This document shows, one piece after another, positions 29,188-37,325 of a stretch of DNA of 64,000 bases. Position 1 is the stretch's first letter, and each line of letters begins with the position of its first letter. The notes below the pieces were generated by a model, which worked only from the letters and a program-made list of their open reading frames with translations, ran no database searches and was not told where the DNA came from. The DNA is taken from contig JBCDKM010000015.1 of NCBI GenBank assembly GCA_038746605.1, positions 59,526 to 123,525 on the forward strand. The letters are read 5' to 3'. The position numbers and the translations under genes are program-made. The DNA is from Rubricoccus sp038746605 (GTDB lineage Bacteria > Bacteroidota > Rhodothermia > Rhodothermales > Rubricoccaceae).

Positions 29188-30740
29188 GGGGTGCGGAAGG
29201 CGTCGTCCGGGGTAACGTGGTCGGGCGAGTCAGCGGCGGGCTCGGTCGTCGCGAGGCGCCGCAGCATCCACTGATTCGCGAGGTAGAGCACGAAGAGCAC
29301 GAGGCTCCACTGCACGACGCACGAGGCGGCGCTGTACGGCTCCAGCGGATCCCACCAGCGCGACGTGAAGGCCGCCGTCGTGGCGAGGTAGAGCCACCAG
29401 CCGAGCAGCACGATCGCCTGGATCGGAATCGCGACGGTGATCCACGTGTCCCAGATTTTGGGCAACTTCCAGTCGGTCTCGGTCGCGATTCCCTCGCGGA
29501 GGCGGGCGGCGCCGTGGCGCCAGACAGCCAGCGCGATGAACGCACCGGAGAGCATCAGCGCCACGCCCCAGACGAAGTCCTGATTACCGAAGAACGTGCC
29601 GTTGAGCGCGCTCGGCACGCCGAGCAGGAACGCCGCGCCACCGACGCCCAGGACGACGGTCTTGCGGTCGAACCCGAAGTCCACGAAGACGCGCGTCGAG
29701 AGCTCGATCATGGAGAGCAGGCTGCTCAGCGCCGCGAACGAGAGCGCGAGGAAGAACAGGATCGCGAGTGGCTTGCCGAACGGCATCGCGGCAAACAGCG
29801 CGGGCATCCAGATGAAGGTGAGGCCCGTGGACCGGTCGTTGCCCTGCTGCATGAGCTCGATGCGGCTCAGCGCCTCGCCGTCCACCATCGTCGTGGGGTC
29901 CAGCGTCGCGAAGGCGATGCCGAAGATCATCGTGCCTGCCAGGAGGGAGACGGTGTTGTTGCCGACGCCCGTCAGCACGGCGTTGCGCACCACGCCGTCC
30001 TCGCGCCGCATGTACGCCGCATACGTGAGGATGAGACCCCAGCCTGCCCCGGTATCCCAGGCGTTCTGCGTGAGGGCGTCCAGCCAGACGGTGGGGCTGG
30101 TGAGGGTGCTCCAGTCCGGTGTGAAGAGGAACGCGATGCCCTCTCCTGCACCCGGCAGCGTGACGGCCCGCACCACCGCGATCAGCACGATGACGAGCAG
30201 AGACGGCACGAGAAGCTTGTTCGCGCGCTCGATGCCGCTCACGCCCCCGCGCACCGCCAGCACGCCGAGGCCCATCATGCCTCCGTGCAAGAGGACCGGC
30301 CAGAAACCGTCCTGGAAGCTCGTCCAGGCAGCGAGCGACGCCTCGCTCGTGATCGGTAGGCCGCTGGCCGTGCTCGTCGCGACGTAGTAGGCGCACCATC
30401 CGGCCACGACGCTGTAGTAGCACATGATCGCCGCCGCGACGAAGGCCACGAAGGCGCCCAGCCACGCCACCTTCCCACCGGCCAGGCTCGCGAACGTCCC
30501 CACGACACCCCGCCGTCCGCGTTGCCCCAGCGCGTATTCCGCGATGATGAGCGGGAGGCTCCACACCAGTAGAAACACTAGCCACGCGACCAGAAACGCG
30601 CCTGCGCCGCCATCGCCCGCGTTGGTGGCCGCGATGCGCGGGAAGCGCCAGATGTTGCCCGTTCCGACGGCGATGCCGAGGACGCTGAGGAGGAGGCCCC
30701 ACCGAGAGGTAAAGCGTTGAGCGGAGTCGGACGAGGGCAC
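29184..30740 (-). CDS. Sodium-dependent transporter, NSS/SNF family
   Basis: 518 residues, about 12 membrane segments. The family signature is in TM1: LGIAVGTGNIWRFPRIAA, with the unwound GTGNIWRFP substrate/Na+ site, and later FLVAWLVFLLVWSLPLIIAE. LeuT-type members take up amino acids with Na+. The start is GTG (MPSSDSAQRF). Its last four bases overlap the ATG of the M14 peptidase, so the peptidase is coupled to it. Confidence 0.92.
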   Translation of the reverse strand: MPSSDSAQRFTSRWGLLLSVLGIAVGTGNIWRFPRIAATNAGDGGAGAFLVAWLVFLLVWSLPLIIAEYALGQRGRRGVVGTFASLAGGKVAWLGAFVAFVAAAIMCYYSVVAGWCAYYVATSTASGLPITSEASLAAWTSFQDGFWPVLLHGGMMGLGVLAVRGGVSGIERANKLLVPSLLVIVLIAVVRAVTLPGAGEGIAFLFTPDWSTLTSPTVWLDALTQNAWDTGAGWGLILTYAAYMRREDGVVRNAVLTGVGNNTVSLLAGTMIFGIAFATLDPTTMVDGEALSRIELMQQGNDRSTGLTFIWMPALFAAMPFGKPLAILFFLALSFAALSSLLSMIELSTRVFVDFGFDRKTVVLGVGGAAFLLGVPSALNGTFFGNQDFVWGVALMLSGAFIALAVWRHGAARLREGIATETDWKLPKIWDTWITVAIPIQAIVLLGWWLYLATTAAFTSRWWDPLEPYSAASCVVQWSLVLFVLYLANQWMLRRLATTEPAADSPDHVTPDDAFRTP

Positions 30741-30808
30741 GGGCGCGAGGGGGAGGGTGAGCCCGGAAGATCGCGCGGCGACCTCCCCGGTGCCGGGGCC
30801 GTCCGTGT

Positions 30809-30846
30809 GCCCGCCTCGGGTGCTGCGTGGAGCTACCGAGGCGGGC
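30809..30846. repeat. Dispersed palindrome R10, long-spacer form
   Basis: Eleven-base arms GCCCGCCTCGG / CCGAGGCGGGC with a 16-nt spacer (GCGTGGAGC, near-identical to R4); 5 nt behind the TGA of the HtrA gene (TGA-GTCGG-CCCGCC in the gene sense). Confidence 0.88.
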
Positions 30847-30850
30847 CGAC

Positions 30851-32413
30851 TCAGTCCGCCTCGGGCGAGAGGAGGTCGTAGAACGCCGTCAGCCCATCGA
30901 CGCGGCGCACGCGGAGGAGCGCGGGCGTCTCGCTCCGCGCGAGGTCCGACAGCACGGCCTGCGCCTCCGCCGCCGAGGCCACCGGTTCGCCCTCCACCTC
31001 GATCACGACGGTCCCTTGCGGCAACCCATCTTGGAACGCCGCGCTCTCGGGCTCTACCGCCTCCACGAAGGCCCCCGCCGTCACGTTGAATGTCCGCCGC
31101 TCGTCCGGCGTCAGGTCGCGCAGGCGAACTCCGTAATCGGTCGCCTGAGCGCGTGGCACGTCCGGTGGAGCGATGGTAGGCGCTTCCTCGGGAGGTTCCG
31201 CAGGCGCCACACCACCCGCGATCCAGCGCTGGAGCCCGGGATCGTCGAAGGTCACGAGCGACGACTGCAGTTGCTGCTCCTCGCCCTCGCGCCAGATGGT
31301 GAGGGCCAACTGATCTGTCGGTTGTGCCAGCGCGACGCGGCTCTGGAATCGGTTCGTGGCATCCACGGAGACACCGTTGACCTCCAGTAGCACGTCGCCA
31401 GGTTGAAGGCCAGCGCGCGCGCCCGGCCCTCCGCCGTAGACATCGCTCACGAGCACCCCTCGAATGCGGTCCATGCCGCGCTCTCGCGCATCCGCAGCCG
31501 TCATCTCGCCGACCTGAATGCCGACGTAGCCGCGCCGCACCTCGCCGTACGCCACGAGGTCCTCCGTCACTCGTTTGACGAGGTTGCTCGGCACCGCGAA
31601 CCCGTAGCCCTGGCTGATGCCAGACTCCGTCGCGATGGCGGTCACGACTCCGACCACCTCGCCGTCAAGGTTGACGAGGGCACCGCCGGAGTTGCCCTGA
31701 TTGATGGAGGCGTCGGTCTGGATGAAGTCCTCGATGAACACCTCGTTCTGGATCGCGCCGACCGACCGGCCCAGTGCGGACACGATGCCTTGCGTCACGG
31801 TCCCCGTCAGCCGGAACGGGCTGCCCACGGCCAACACCCACTCGCCGACCTCTAGCTCGTCGGAGTCTGCGAGCGTGGCGACGGGCAGCGGCAAGTCACC
31901 GGCCACTCCGATCTCTAGCAGGCGAAGCACCGCGAGATCCGTCGTCGGGTCGCGCCCGACCACCTCGGCGGCGTACTCGCGCTTGTCGTCCAGCACCACC
32001 GTCACGCGGCGGCCTCCTTCCAGTACGTGCGCGTTGGTCACAACGTAGCCCGCGGGTGAGACGATCACGCCCGAGCCTGCTGTCGTGCGGGCGCCGAAGG
32101 CGTACGGGTCCCCGTCGCTCGCATCCACCTCCACGTACACGACGGACTCCGTGGCGAGGTCGGCGACGCCCGTGAACAGGCGGTTCAGTTCGCGAAGCTC
32201 CGGGATTTCGGCCGTCGGCGGGAGCGGTTCGCTGGTCTCATCTGGCCCGAAGGGGATCGGGTCCACTTCCACGGCGGCGGGCGGCGGAGCGGCGCTCTCG
32301 ATGGCTTGTTCCGGCGCAGGCGGCTCCGGCGCAAACACGCGTGCGATGGGGAGTCCGATCAAGACTCCCACGGCGATGAGCGCGAGGGCGAACAGAAAGC
32401 GGCGACCGGTCAC
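30851..32413 (-). CDS. HtrA/DegP-like periplasmic serine protease
   Basis: 520 residues. An N-terminal membrane anchor or uncleaved signal (FLFALALIAVGVLIGLPIA) and a Pro-rich linker lead into the trypsin-like domain with His in VVTNAHVL (about 127), Asp in TTDLAVLRL (about 158) and Ser in INQGNSGGALVN (about 241). Two PDZ domains follow (about 290-380, GGPGARAGLQPGDVLLEVN; and about 430-515, AFQDGLPQGTVVIEVEGEP). Standard DegP/DegQ layout for envelope quality control. Divergent from the glycosyltransferase gene. Confidence 0.93.
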   Translation of the reverse strand: MTGRRFLFALALIAVGVLIGLPIARVFAPEPPAPEQAIESAAPPPAAVEVDPIPFGPDETSEPLPPTAEIPELRELNRLFTGVADLATESVVYVEVDASDGDPYAFGARTTAGSGVIVSPAGYVVTNAHVLEGGRRVTVVLDDKREYAAEVVGRDPTTDLAVLRLLEIGVAGDLPLPVATLADSDELEVGEWVLAVGSPFRLTGTVTQGIVSALGRSVGAIQNEVFIEDFIQTDASINQGNSGGALVNLDGEVVGVVTAIATESGISQGYGFAVPSNLVKRVTEDLVAYGEVRRGYVGIQVGEMTAADARERGMDRIRGVLVSDVYGGGPGARAGLQPGDVLLEVNGVSVDATNRFQSRVALAQPTDQLALTIWREGEEQQLQSSLVTFDDPGLQRWIAGGVAPAEPPEEAPTIAPPDVPRAQATDYGVRLRDLTPDERRTFNVTAGAFVEAVEPESAAFQDGLPQGTVVIEVEGEPVASAAEAQAVLSDLARSETPALLRVRRVDGLTAFYDLLSPEAD

Positions 32414-32499
32414 GACAGGGCGCAGCAGAGGGGGTATAGGGAGACGCTAACATACGGGGCCGGGCGAACATCGCTTCTCGCCCAGATGTCCCAAACGCT

Positions 32500-33642
32500 G
32501 TGCCCACCTCTCCTTCGTACGATGTCGCGTTCGCCTTCCTCGGCGATGTCTCGTCGTCGTCTCGCGCGATCCGCCAGGTGCAGGCGTTGGCGGAGACAGG
32601 CACACGCGTGGCAGTGTTCGGAGTCGGCGCGATGCGAGACCCGGACGCAATCCCGCTTGGCGTGGACTCGCGCGTCGTCGCAATCCCAGAGGCGAGGGGT
32701 CCCGCGTACTTCCTCGCCGCGCACCGTGCGATGCGTGAGGCGCTCGGGAGCGTCCGCGCGCGGGTGGTGCATGCGAGTGACCTCCACGTCCTGCCCGCCG
32801 CTGCTCGCGCCGCCCACACGTCCGGCGCGAGGCTGGTCTACGACGCCCGCGAGTACTACCCTGGTCTGGATGCCGCCGGGCGCCCCTGGGTGCGCTGGGC
32901 CTGGGCTGCCGTGGAACGCCGTCACGTCGCTCGCGCGGATGCGACCCTGACCGTCAACGACGCCATCGCGGATGCGATGCGAGACCGCTACGGGATCCCG
33001 CGCCCCGCCGTGGTTCGCAACGTCTCCGATGCTCCGCCGGAGGGGCTCCCGCCTACGGGCGAGCTCCGCGCCCGCCTCGGTACCGAGGCGGACCGACCTG
33101 TAGTGCTCTACCAGGGGCTCTTCCGCGAGGGCCGTGGGCTTCTCCCGCTGGCCGATGCCATGCGCGACATCCCCGAGGCTCTGCTCGTTTGCATTGGCGA
33201 GGGACCGCTAGAGGACCCGTTACGGCAACGTGTTGCGACACAGCCGCTTCGGGTCCTTCCGTTCACCGCGCCTCAGGCCCTTCGCCGCCTCACGCCCGAC
33301 GCAACCGTCGGGGCTATCGTCGCGCGTCCCCTCACCGAGAGCCTCCGCATGGGCCTCCCGAACAAGCTCTTCGAGTACGCCGCCGCAGGCGTCCCGACGC
33401 TCGCGGGATCTGGCATCGAGCCGCTCACCGCACTGGTCCGCCAGTTCGGGGCCGGGCTCGCCGTGGACCCGGAGAACCGCCCTGCGCTCGTCTCCGCGCT
33501 CCGCACGATGCTCTTCGACGCCGACACGCGCACCCGCTTTCGGGAGGGCGCGCGTCGTCTCCATGCCGCGCACTCGTGGGAGCGCGAGCGCGAGGTGTTC
33601 TTGTCTCTCTACACCCCCTTTCTCGATGCCGTCCACGCATGA
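32500..33642 (+). CDS. Glycosyltransferase, GT4 family
   Basis: 380 residues, GTG start. The N-terminal Rossmann domain opens VAFAFLGDVSSSSRAIRQV, a motif of a GT4 subgroup; the C-terminal domain has VVLYQGLFREGRG and ESLRMGLPNKLFEYAAAG (sugar-nucleotide site). RLGTEAD at the domain linker (about 191-197) is encoded by a copy of the dispersed palindrome. The 3' end overlaps the LpxD-like gene by 17 bases and the PIG-L gene follows, so it probably works on a GlcNAc-type glycolipid or polysaccharide. Confidence 0.85.
   Translation: MPTSPSYDVAFAFLGDVSSSSRAIRQVQALAETGTRVAVFGVGAMRDPDAIPLGVDSRVVAIPEARGPAYFLAAHRAMREALGSVRARVVHASDLHVLPAAARAAHTSGARLVYDAREYYPGLDAAGRPWVRWAWAAVERRHVARADATLTVNDAIADAMRDRYGIPRPAVVRNVSDAPPEGLPPTGELRARLGTEADRPVVLYQGLFREGRGLLPLADAMRDIPEALLVCIGEGPLEDPLRQRVATQPLRVLPFTAPQALRRLTPDATVGAIVARPLTESLRMGLPNKLFEYAAAGVPTLAGSGIEPLTALVRQFGAGLAVDPENRPALVSALRTMLFDADTRTRFREGARRLHAAHSWEREREVFLSLYTPFLDAVHA
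33072..33091. repeat. Dispersed palindrome R11, perfect 20-mer inside the GT4 gene
   Basis: CCGCCTCGGTACCGAGGCGG is a perfect 20-bp palindrome, read as RLGTEAD. Confidence 0.88.
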
Positions 33643-34558
33643 CGCCGCCCGTTTTCTCGTCGAGACCGGTGCTGCCGAGCGGTTCCACCTCGGGTCCGAG
33701 GTGGGCCTCGTGGGCGTCGCGCCAGACCGCGATGCAGGGCCGGGGCAGGCCGCGTGGATCTCTCCTCGCGCTCTTTCTCCAGAACGACTCGCGGGCTTCG
33801 GCGGAAGCCTCCTCGTCGCGCCGACCGCCGCCGATGCGCTGGAGAGCTTTTCTGGGAGCCCGGTGCTCGCGCCGCCCACGGAGCCCTCGCACCCAGACGC
33901 GACGCTGGTCTACGCAGACAACCCGCGCCTCGCGTTCTCCCGCCTCGTCGCGGAGTACTTCGCCATGACGGAGGGATGGCCCGCGTACGAGGGCCCGGTC
34001 CCGGCGGATGCCCGGATCGCCGCCGATGTCCAGATGGCGCGAGGCGTGGTCCTCGGTGCGGGCGTGGTCCTCGCCCGCGGCGTGCGCGTCGGGCCGAACA
34101 CGTGCCTCGCGCACTGCACCCTGGAACCGGGCGTGACGGTCGGTGCCAACTGCACCATCGGCGGGGCAGGCTTCGGATTTACAGCGGACGAGGAGGGGCG
34201 GCAGGTGCCCTTTCCGCACGTCGGGCGCGTGCGCATCGGGGCAAGCGCGAGCATCGGGGACAACACCTGCGTGGACCGGGGCACGCTCGGCGAGACGGTC
34301 ATCGGTGAGGGAGCGCGGATCGACAACCACGTCCACATCGCGCACAACGCGGTCATCGGCGCGAATGCGCTGGTCATCGCGCACGCCGTGGTGGCGGGCA
34401 GCGCGAGGGTGGGGGAGAGCGCCTGGATTGCGCCCGGCGCTATCGTGCGCAACGGGATCACCATTGGGGCCCGCGCGACGGTTGGCATGGGCGCGGTGGT
34501 CACGCGCGATGTGGCGGAGGGGGTGACGGTGCTCGGCAATCCGGCCCATGAGCCGTGA
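33626..34558 (+). CDS. LpxD-like UDP-3-O-acyl-glucosamine N-acyltransferase
   Basis: 310 residues. A short uridine-binding N-domain (about 1-95, ending NPRLAFSRLVAEYF) precedes a left-handed beta-helix of hexapeptide repeats with the LpxD blocks IGGAGFGFTADEEG, VDRGTLGETVIGEGARID and NHVHIAHNAVIG (catalytic His region). LpxD adds the second acyl chain in lipid A synthesis. A related acyltransferase for another amino-sugar is possible because the neighbours are a GT4 and a PIG-L deacetylase rather than lpxA/C. The start overlaps the GT4 end by 17 bases. Confidence 0.85.
   Translation: MPSTHDAARFLVETGAAERFHLGSEVGLVGVAPDRDAGPGQAAWISPRALSPERLAGFGGSLLVAPTAADALESFSGSPVLAPPTEPSHPDATLVYADNPRLAFSRLVAEYFAMTEGWPAYEGPVPADARIAADVQMARGVVLGAGVVLARGVRVGPNTCLAHCTLEPGVTVGANCTIGGAGFGFTADEEGRQVPFPHVGRVRIGASASIGDNTCVDRGTLGETVIGEGARIDNHVHIAHNAVIGANALVIAHAVVAGSARVGESAWIAPGAIVRNGITIGARATVGMGAVVTRDVAEGVTVLGNPAHEP
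33685..33704. repeat. Dispersed palindrome R12, inside the LpxD-like gene, compensatory variant
   Basis: CCACCTCGG-GT-CCGAGGTGG: relative to the core, the third base of the left arm and its partner in the right arm have both changed, keeping the pair. Read as HLGSEVG. Confidence 0.65.
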
Positions 34559-34616
34559 GGCTGGATTCCGAGGCAGTGGGCATTCCTCCCTGCATTCCTC
34601 CCTTCACCCCCCTCGA

Positions 34617-34630
34617 CCTCGGTACCGAGG
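34617..34630. repeat. Dispersed palindrome R13, core only
   Basis: CCTCGGTACCGAGG, perfect 14-mer with an extended right arm (GCGGG), in the 122-bp gap between the LpxD-like and PIG-L genes. Confidence 0.8.
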
Positions 34631-34668
34631 CGGGCAGAGCCGGGATGGTGGTGCCTCCATGCCCCGAG

Positions 34669-34675
34669 TAGCTTC
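34669..34675 (+). promoter_or_regulatory. Possible -7 element (TAGCTTC) adjoining the PIG-L start
   Basis: TAGCTTC ends 5 nt before the ATG. If it is a true -7 box the mRNA would start at or next to the initiation codon (leaderless). Confidence 0.3.
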
Positions 34676-34680
34676 GCGGT

Positions 34681-35319
34681 ATGACCGAGACCGTCCGCCG
34701 CTGCCTCGTCCTCTGCGCCCACACCGACGACGAGTTCGGCTGTGCGGGAACGGTCGCCCGGCTAGTGGAGGCAGGTACAGAGGTGCGCTACCTCGCGCTC
34801 TCCACGTGTGAGAAATCTGTCCCGGACGGGTTTCCCCGCGATGTGCTCGCGCACGAGTGCCGAGAGTCTGCCGCTCGCCTCGGCATCGCGCCGGAGCACG
34901 TGGAACTAGGGCCGTTCGAGGTGCGCGAGTTCCCGCGCGACCGCCAGGCCATCCTGGAACGGCTCGTCGCGTTACGGCGGGAATGGGCACCCGACCTCGT
35001 GCTCCTGCCCTCTAGCACGGACTCGCACCAGGACCACGCGACGGTTCACCGCGAGGGCGTCCGCGCCTTCAAGCACGCGACGCTGCTCGGCTACGAACTG
35101 CCCCAGAACGAGGCCGCGTTCCGCTCGGCGGCGTTCGTGCACCTGAACGAGGCGCACCTCGCGACCAAGGTCCATGCGCTTCAGGCGTACGAGAGCCAGG
35201 GCTTTCGACCGTATTCGTCTGAGGCGTTCATTCGCTCCCTGGCGACCGTCCGGGGCGTGCAAGCGGGCGCGACGTATGCCGAGGCCTTCGAGCCAGTTCG
35301 ACTGGTCATGGGCCTCTAG
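34681..35319 (+). CDS. PIG-L / LmbE family N-deacetylase
   Basis: 212 residues. The AHxDDE zinc motif appears as LCAHTDDEFGCAGT and the third ligand set as SSTDSHQDHATVH. Family members remove acetyl from N-acetylglucosamine in glycolipids, mycothiol or bacillithiol precursors and antibiotics. The location behind a GT4 and an LpxD-like acyltransferase suggests deacetylation of a GlcNAc-containing envelope glycolipid. Bacillithiol BshB is an alternative, but no bshC is present. Confidence 0.88.
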   Translation: MTETVRRCLVLCAHTDDEFGCAGTVARLVEAGTEVRYLALSTCEKSVPDGFPRDVLAHECRESAARLGIAPEHVELGPFEVREFPRDRQAILERLVALRREWAPDLVLLPSSTDSHQDHATVHREGVRAFKHATLLGYELPQNEAAFRSAAFVHLNEAHLATKVHALQAYESQGFRPYSSEAFIRSLATVRGVQAGATYAEAFEPVRLVMGL

Positions 35320-35325
35320 GCCGGT

Positions 35326-35359
35326 CCGCCTCGGTGCCTCCACGAAGGGACCGAGGCGG
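35326..35359. repeat. Dispersed palindrome R14, long-spacer form
   Basis: Arms CCGCCTCGGT and ACCGAGGCGG with a 14-nt loop; 5 nt behind the PIG-L stop (TAG-GCCGG-TCCGCC). Confidence 0.85.
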
Positions 35360-35424
35360 GCGCACTCAGCGACGGCTCTTCGTCGTTTCCACGAGAACGC
35401 ACCGGGAACCCCCCGGCTGTTCCC

Positions 35425-35431
35425 TAGCTTC
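35425..35431 (+). promoter_or_regulatory. Possible -7 element (TAGCTTC) before the thioredoxin/bat genes
   Basis: TAGCTTC lies 26 nt before the ATG of the thioredoxin-fold protein and could drive the tight run thioredoxin-TPR-batC-batD. Confidence 0.3.
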
Positions 35432-35456
35432 CTCCCGGTCCCGACTCCCGCCCGCT

Positions 35457-36026
35457 ATGCGCCTCGCGCTCCTCTTCGTCCTCACCCTCGCCGTCAGCGC
35501 GGCCCACGCGCAGCCCGTCGATGCCTCCATCATCCCGGACGACGCGCCCGAGTGGCAAACGGTCGGTACCGCCATTGCGGATGCAGAGGCGGAGGACAAG
35601 GTGCTCCTGCTCCACGGCTACGCGGCCTGGTGCGGCTGGTGCGCTCGCCTGGATCAGGACGTCTACACCGACGATGAGGTGCAGGCGTACCTCGCGCAGA
35701 ACTTCGAGGTGACTCGCCTCAACATCGAGAACCGCGAGACCATCGACTTCTTCGATTTCCGCCTCCCGGTGGCGTGGCTCGCGAGTGGCATCGGCATCAC
35801 CTCCACGCCGACGACCATCTTCATGGACCCCGAGTCCGGCGAGATCATCACGCGCCTTCCCGGCTACGCGGACCGCGAGACGTTCCTCTACGCGCTCCGC
35901 TACGTGCGCGAGGGCGCGTACGAGCGCGAGTCGTTCCAGGATTTCGTGGATGCCCGGAAGGAAGAAATCGAGCTGGAAGAGGTCGAGGAGCCTGGTCCGG
36001 CACCGCTCGTGCCGCTCGCGGAATAA
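35457..36026 (+). CDS. Exported thioredoxin-fold protein (WCGWC)
   Basis: 189 residues with a signal peptide (MRLALLFVLTLAVSAAHAQ). The domain is of the Thioredoxin_7/DsbD-gamma type: HGYAAWCGWCARLDQDVY with active site WCGWC, and ITSTPTTIFMDPESG containing cis-Pro. A charged C-terminal extension (EEIELEEVEEPG) follows. It probably reduces envelope disulphides. It abuts the TPR gene without a gap and heads the batC/batD run. Confidence 0.83.
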   Translation: MRLALLFVLTLAVSAAHAQPVDASIIPDDAPEWQTVGTAIADAEAEDKVLLLHGYAAWCGWCARLDQDVYTDDEVQAYLAQNFEVTRLNIENRETIDFFDFRLPVAWLASGIGITSTPTTIFMDPESGEIITRLPGYADRETFLYALRYVREGAYERESFQDFVDARKEEIELEEVEEPGPAPLVPLAE

Positions 36027-36668
36027 GTGCGACTCACCGGCTTCTTGATCGTGCTCGGGTGGCTCGCTGCGCTCGGACCGGCGGCGTCCCATGGTCGCGA
36101 GGGCAACGAGCACCTCGCCGCGGAGGATGCTCCTGCTGCCGAGCAATCGTTCGTGGCCGGACTGGCTGAAGACGAGGCGCCACCGGAGATCGGTGCGGCG
36201 CTTTGGAACAATCTCGGCCTCGCGCGCCTCGCGCAGAACCGCGCCGCGGAAGCAGATAGCGCGTTCGCTCGTGTTCTTCCCTTGGCCGCTACCCCGGAGG
36301 ACCGCGCCCTTGCATCCTACAACCGAGGCACCGCTGCCCTGACAGCGGGTGACATCCCCAGCGCGATTCGGAGTCTTCGCCGCGCGCTCGTCCTTCGACC
36401 GACGTACGTTCCAGCGCAGGTCAACCTCGAGATCGCCCTGCGTCGCCAGCAAACCGGCGACCAGGAGACGCCCGAGGAGCCAGAGCCGTCGCCCTTCGCG
36501 GAACGGCTCAAGGCGGAGGCCGACTCCCTCGTGGAGGCGCGCCGGTACACCGATGCCTTCGGCCTCATGCAGGACGGCCTCGCACGAGACTCCACCATCG
36601 CCGCGTTCGGCGAGTTCATTCAGCGCCTCGGTCAGATCGTCGAGGTGGACTCCGATCCTTCCCCGTGA
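36027..36668 (+). CDS. TPR protein in the bat gene group
   Basis: 213 residues from a GTG placed directly after the upstream TAA. A hydrophobic N-terminus (FLIVLGWLAALGPAA) and TPR helices follow: GAALWNNLGLARLAQNRAAE, DRALASYNRGTAALTAGDIP and IRSLRRALVLRPTYVPAQVN. Position and content fit a Bat-operon TPR component (BatB C-part/BatE-like), but no von Willebrand domain is present. The end overlaps the next gene (GTGA). Confidence 0.7.
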   Translation: MRLTGFLIVLGWLAALGPAASHGREGNEHLAAEDAPAAEQSFVAGLAEDEAPPEIGAALWNNLGLARLAQNRAAEADSAFARVLPLAATPEDRALASYNRGTAALTAGDIPSAIRSLRRALVLRPTYVPAQVNLEIALRRQQTGDQETPEEPEPSPFAERLKAEADSLVEARRYTDAFGLMQDGLARDSTIAAFGEFIQRLGQIVEVDSDPSP

Positions 36669-37252
36669 GACGCGCCCTCTTCCTTGTATTCCTGATCGCC
36701 GCCCCGGTCGTCCTCGCGCAGAGCGCCAGCGGACCAGACGCAGCGAATCTCTACCACTCGGCTGCGCAGGCGTACATCGAGGGGGAAACGGAGCAGGCCG
36801 TGCGCGATGCAGAACGTGCTCTCTCGCTCGATCCTGAAAACGAGAAGATCCAGAAGCTCCTCGATCTGCTCCGTCAGCAGCAGCCACCCGACGAGAACGA
36901 GGAGGGGGAACAGGACGAGAACCCCGAGGGCCAACAGGACGAGGGCGACCCGCAAGATCAACAGGGAGGAGGCGAGACCGAGCCGCCCGAGGAGCAGAAC
37001 GAAGCGGAACGTGATGGCACAGACCAGGACGAGGGCCAGCCGGAAGAGCAGGGGGAAGCGGAGCAGGGCCGGGATCAGGACCGCCAGCCCCGCGATGAGC
37101 CCACTCCGGCGGACACCGGGCAGCGTCGCCCTGCCGAGATGAGCGCCGCTCAAGCGCAACGTCTTCTCGATGCCATCGCGGCAGACGAGGAACTGCTCGT
37201 GGAGCAGATGCGGCGTCCCACGCGCCAGCGCCGGTCCGACCGCGATTGGTAG
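36665..37252 (+). CDS. batC: BatC-like protein with acidic Gln/Glu-rich region
   Basis: 195 residues, GTG start overlapping the upstream TGA. Signal peptide (ALFLVFLIAAPVVLAQ), one TPR (YHSAAQAYIEGETEQAVRDA), then about 75 residues of E, Q, D and P, and a C-terminal helix AQRLLDAIAADEELLVEQ ending RRSDRDW. BatC proteins of Bacteroidota combine TPRs, a Q/D-rich stretch and a similar LLDAL...DW ending. In the Bat (Bacteroides aerotolerance) set it acts at the inner membrane with BatA, BatB and BatD. The symbol is an inference from layout plus the adjacent batD. Confidence 0.65.
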   Translation: MRRALFLVFLIAAPVVLAQSASGPDAANLYHSAAQAYIEGETEQAVRDAERALSLDPENEKIQKLLDLLRQQQPPDENEEGEQDENPEGQQDEGDPQDQQGGGETEPPEEQNEAERDGTDQDEGQPEEQGEAEQGRDQDRQPRDEPTPADTGQRRPAEMSAAQAQRLLDAIAADEELLVEQMRRPTRQRRSDRDW

Positions 37253-37278
37253 CGACGTGACTCTCGCCCCGACCTGGT

Positions 37279-37312
37279 CCGCCTCGGTCCCCCCGCGAGC
37301 CTCCCGAGGCGG
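37279..37312. repeat. Dispersed palindrome R15, long-spacer form
   Basis: Arms CCGCCTCGG and CCGAGGCGG, 16-nt spacer with CCGCGAGCC. It lies between batC and batD, 26 nt behind the batC stop and 13 nt before the batD ATG. Confidence 0.85.
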
Positions 37313-37325
37313 GGCAGGAGGTCGC

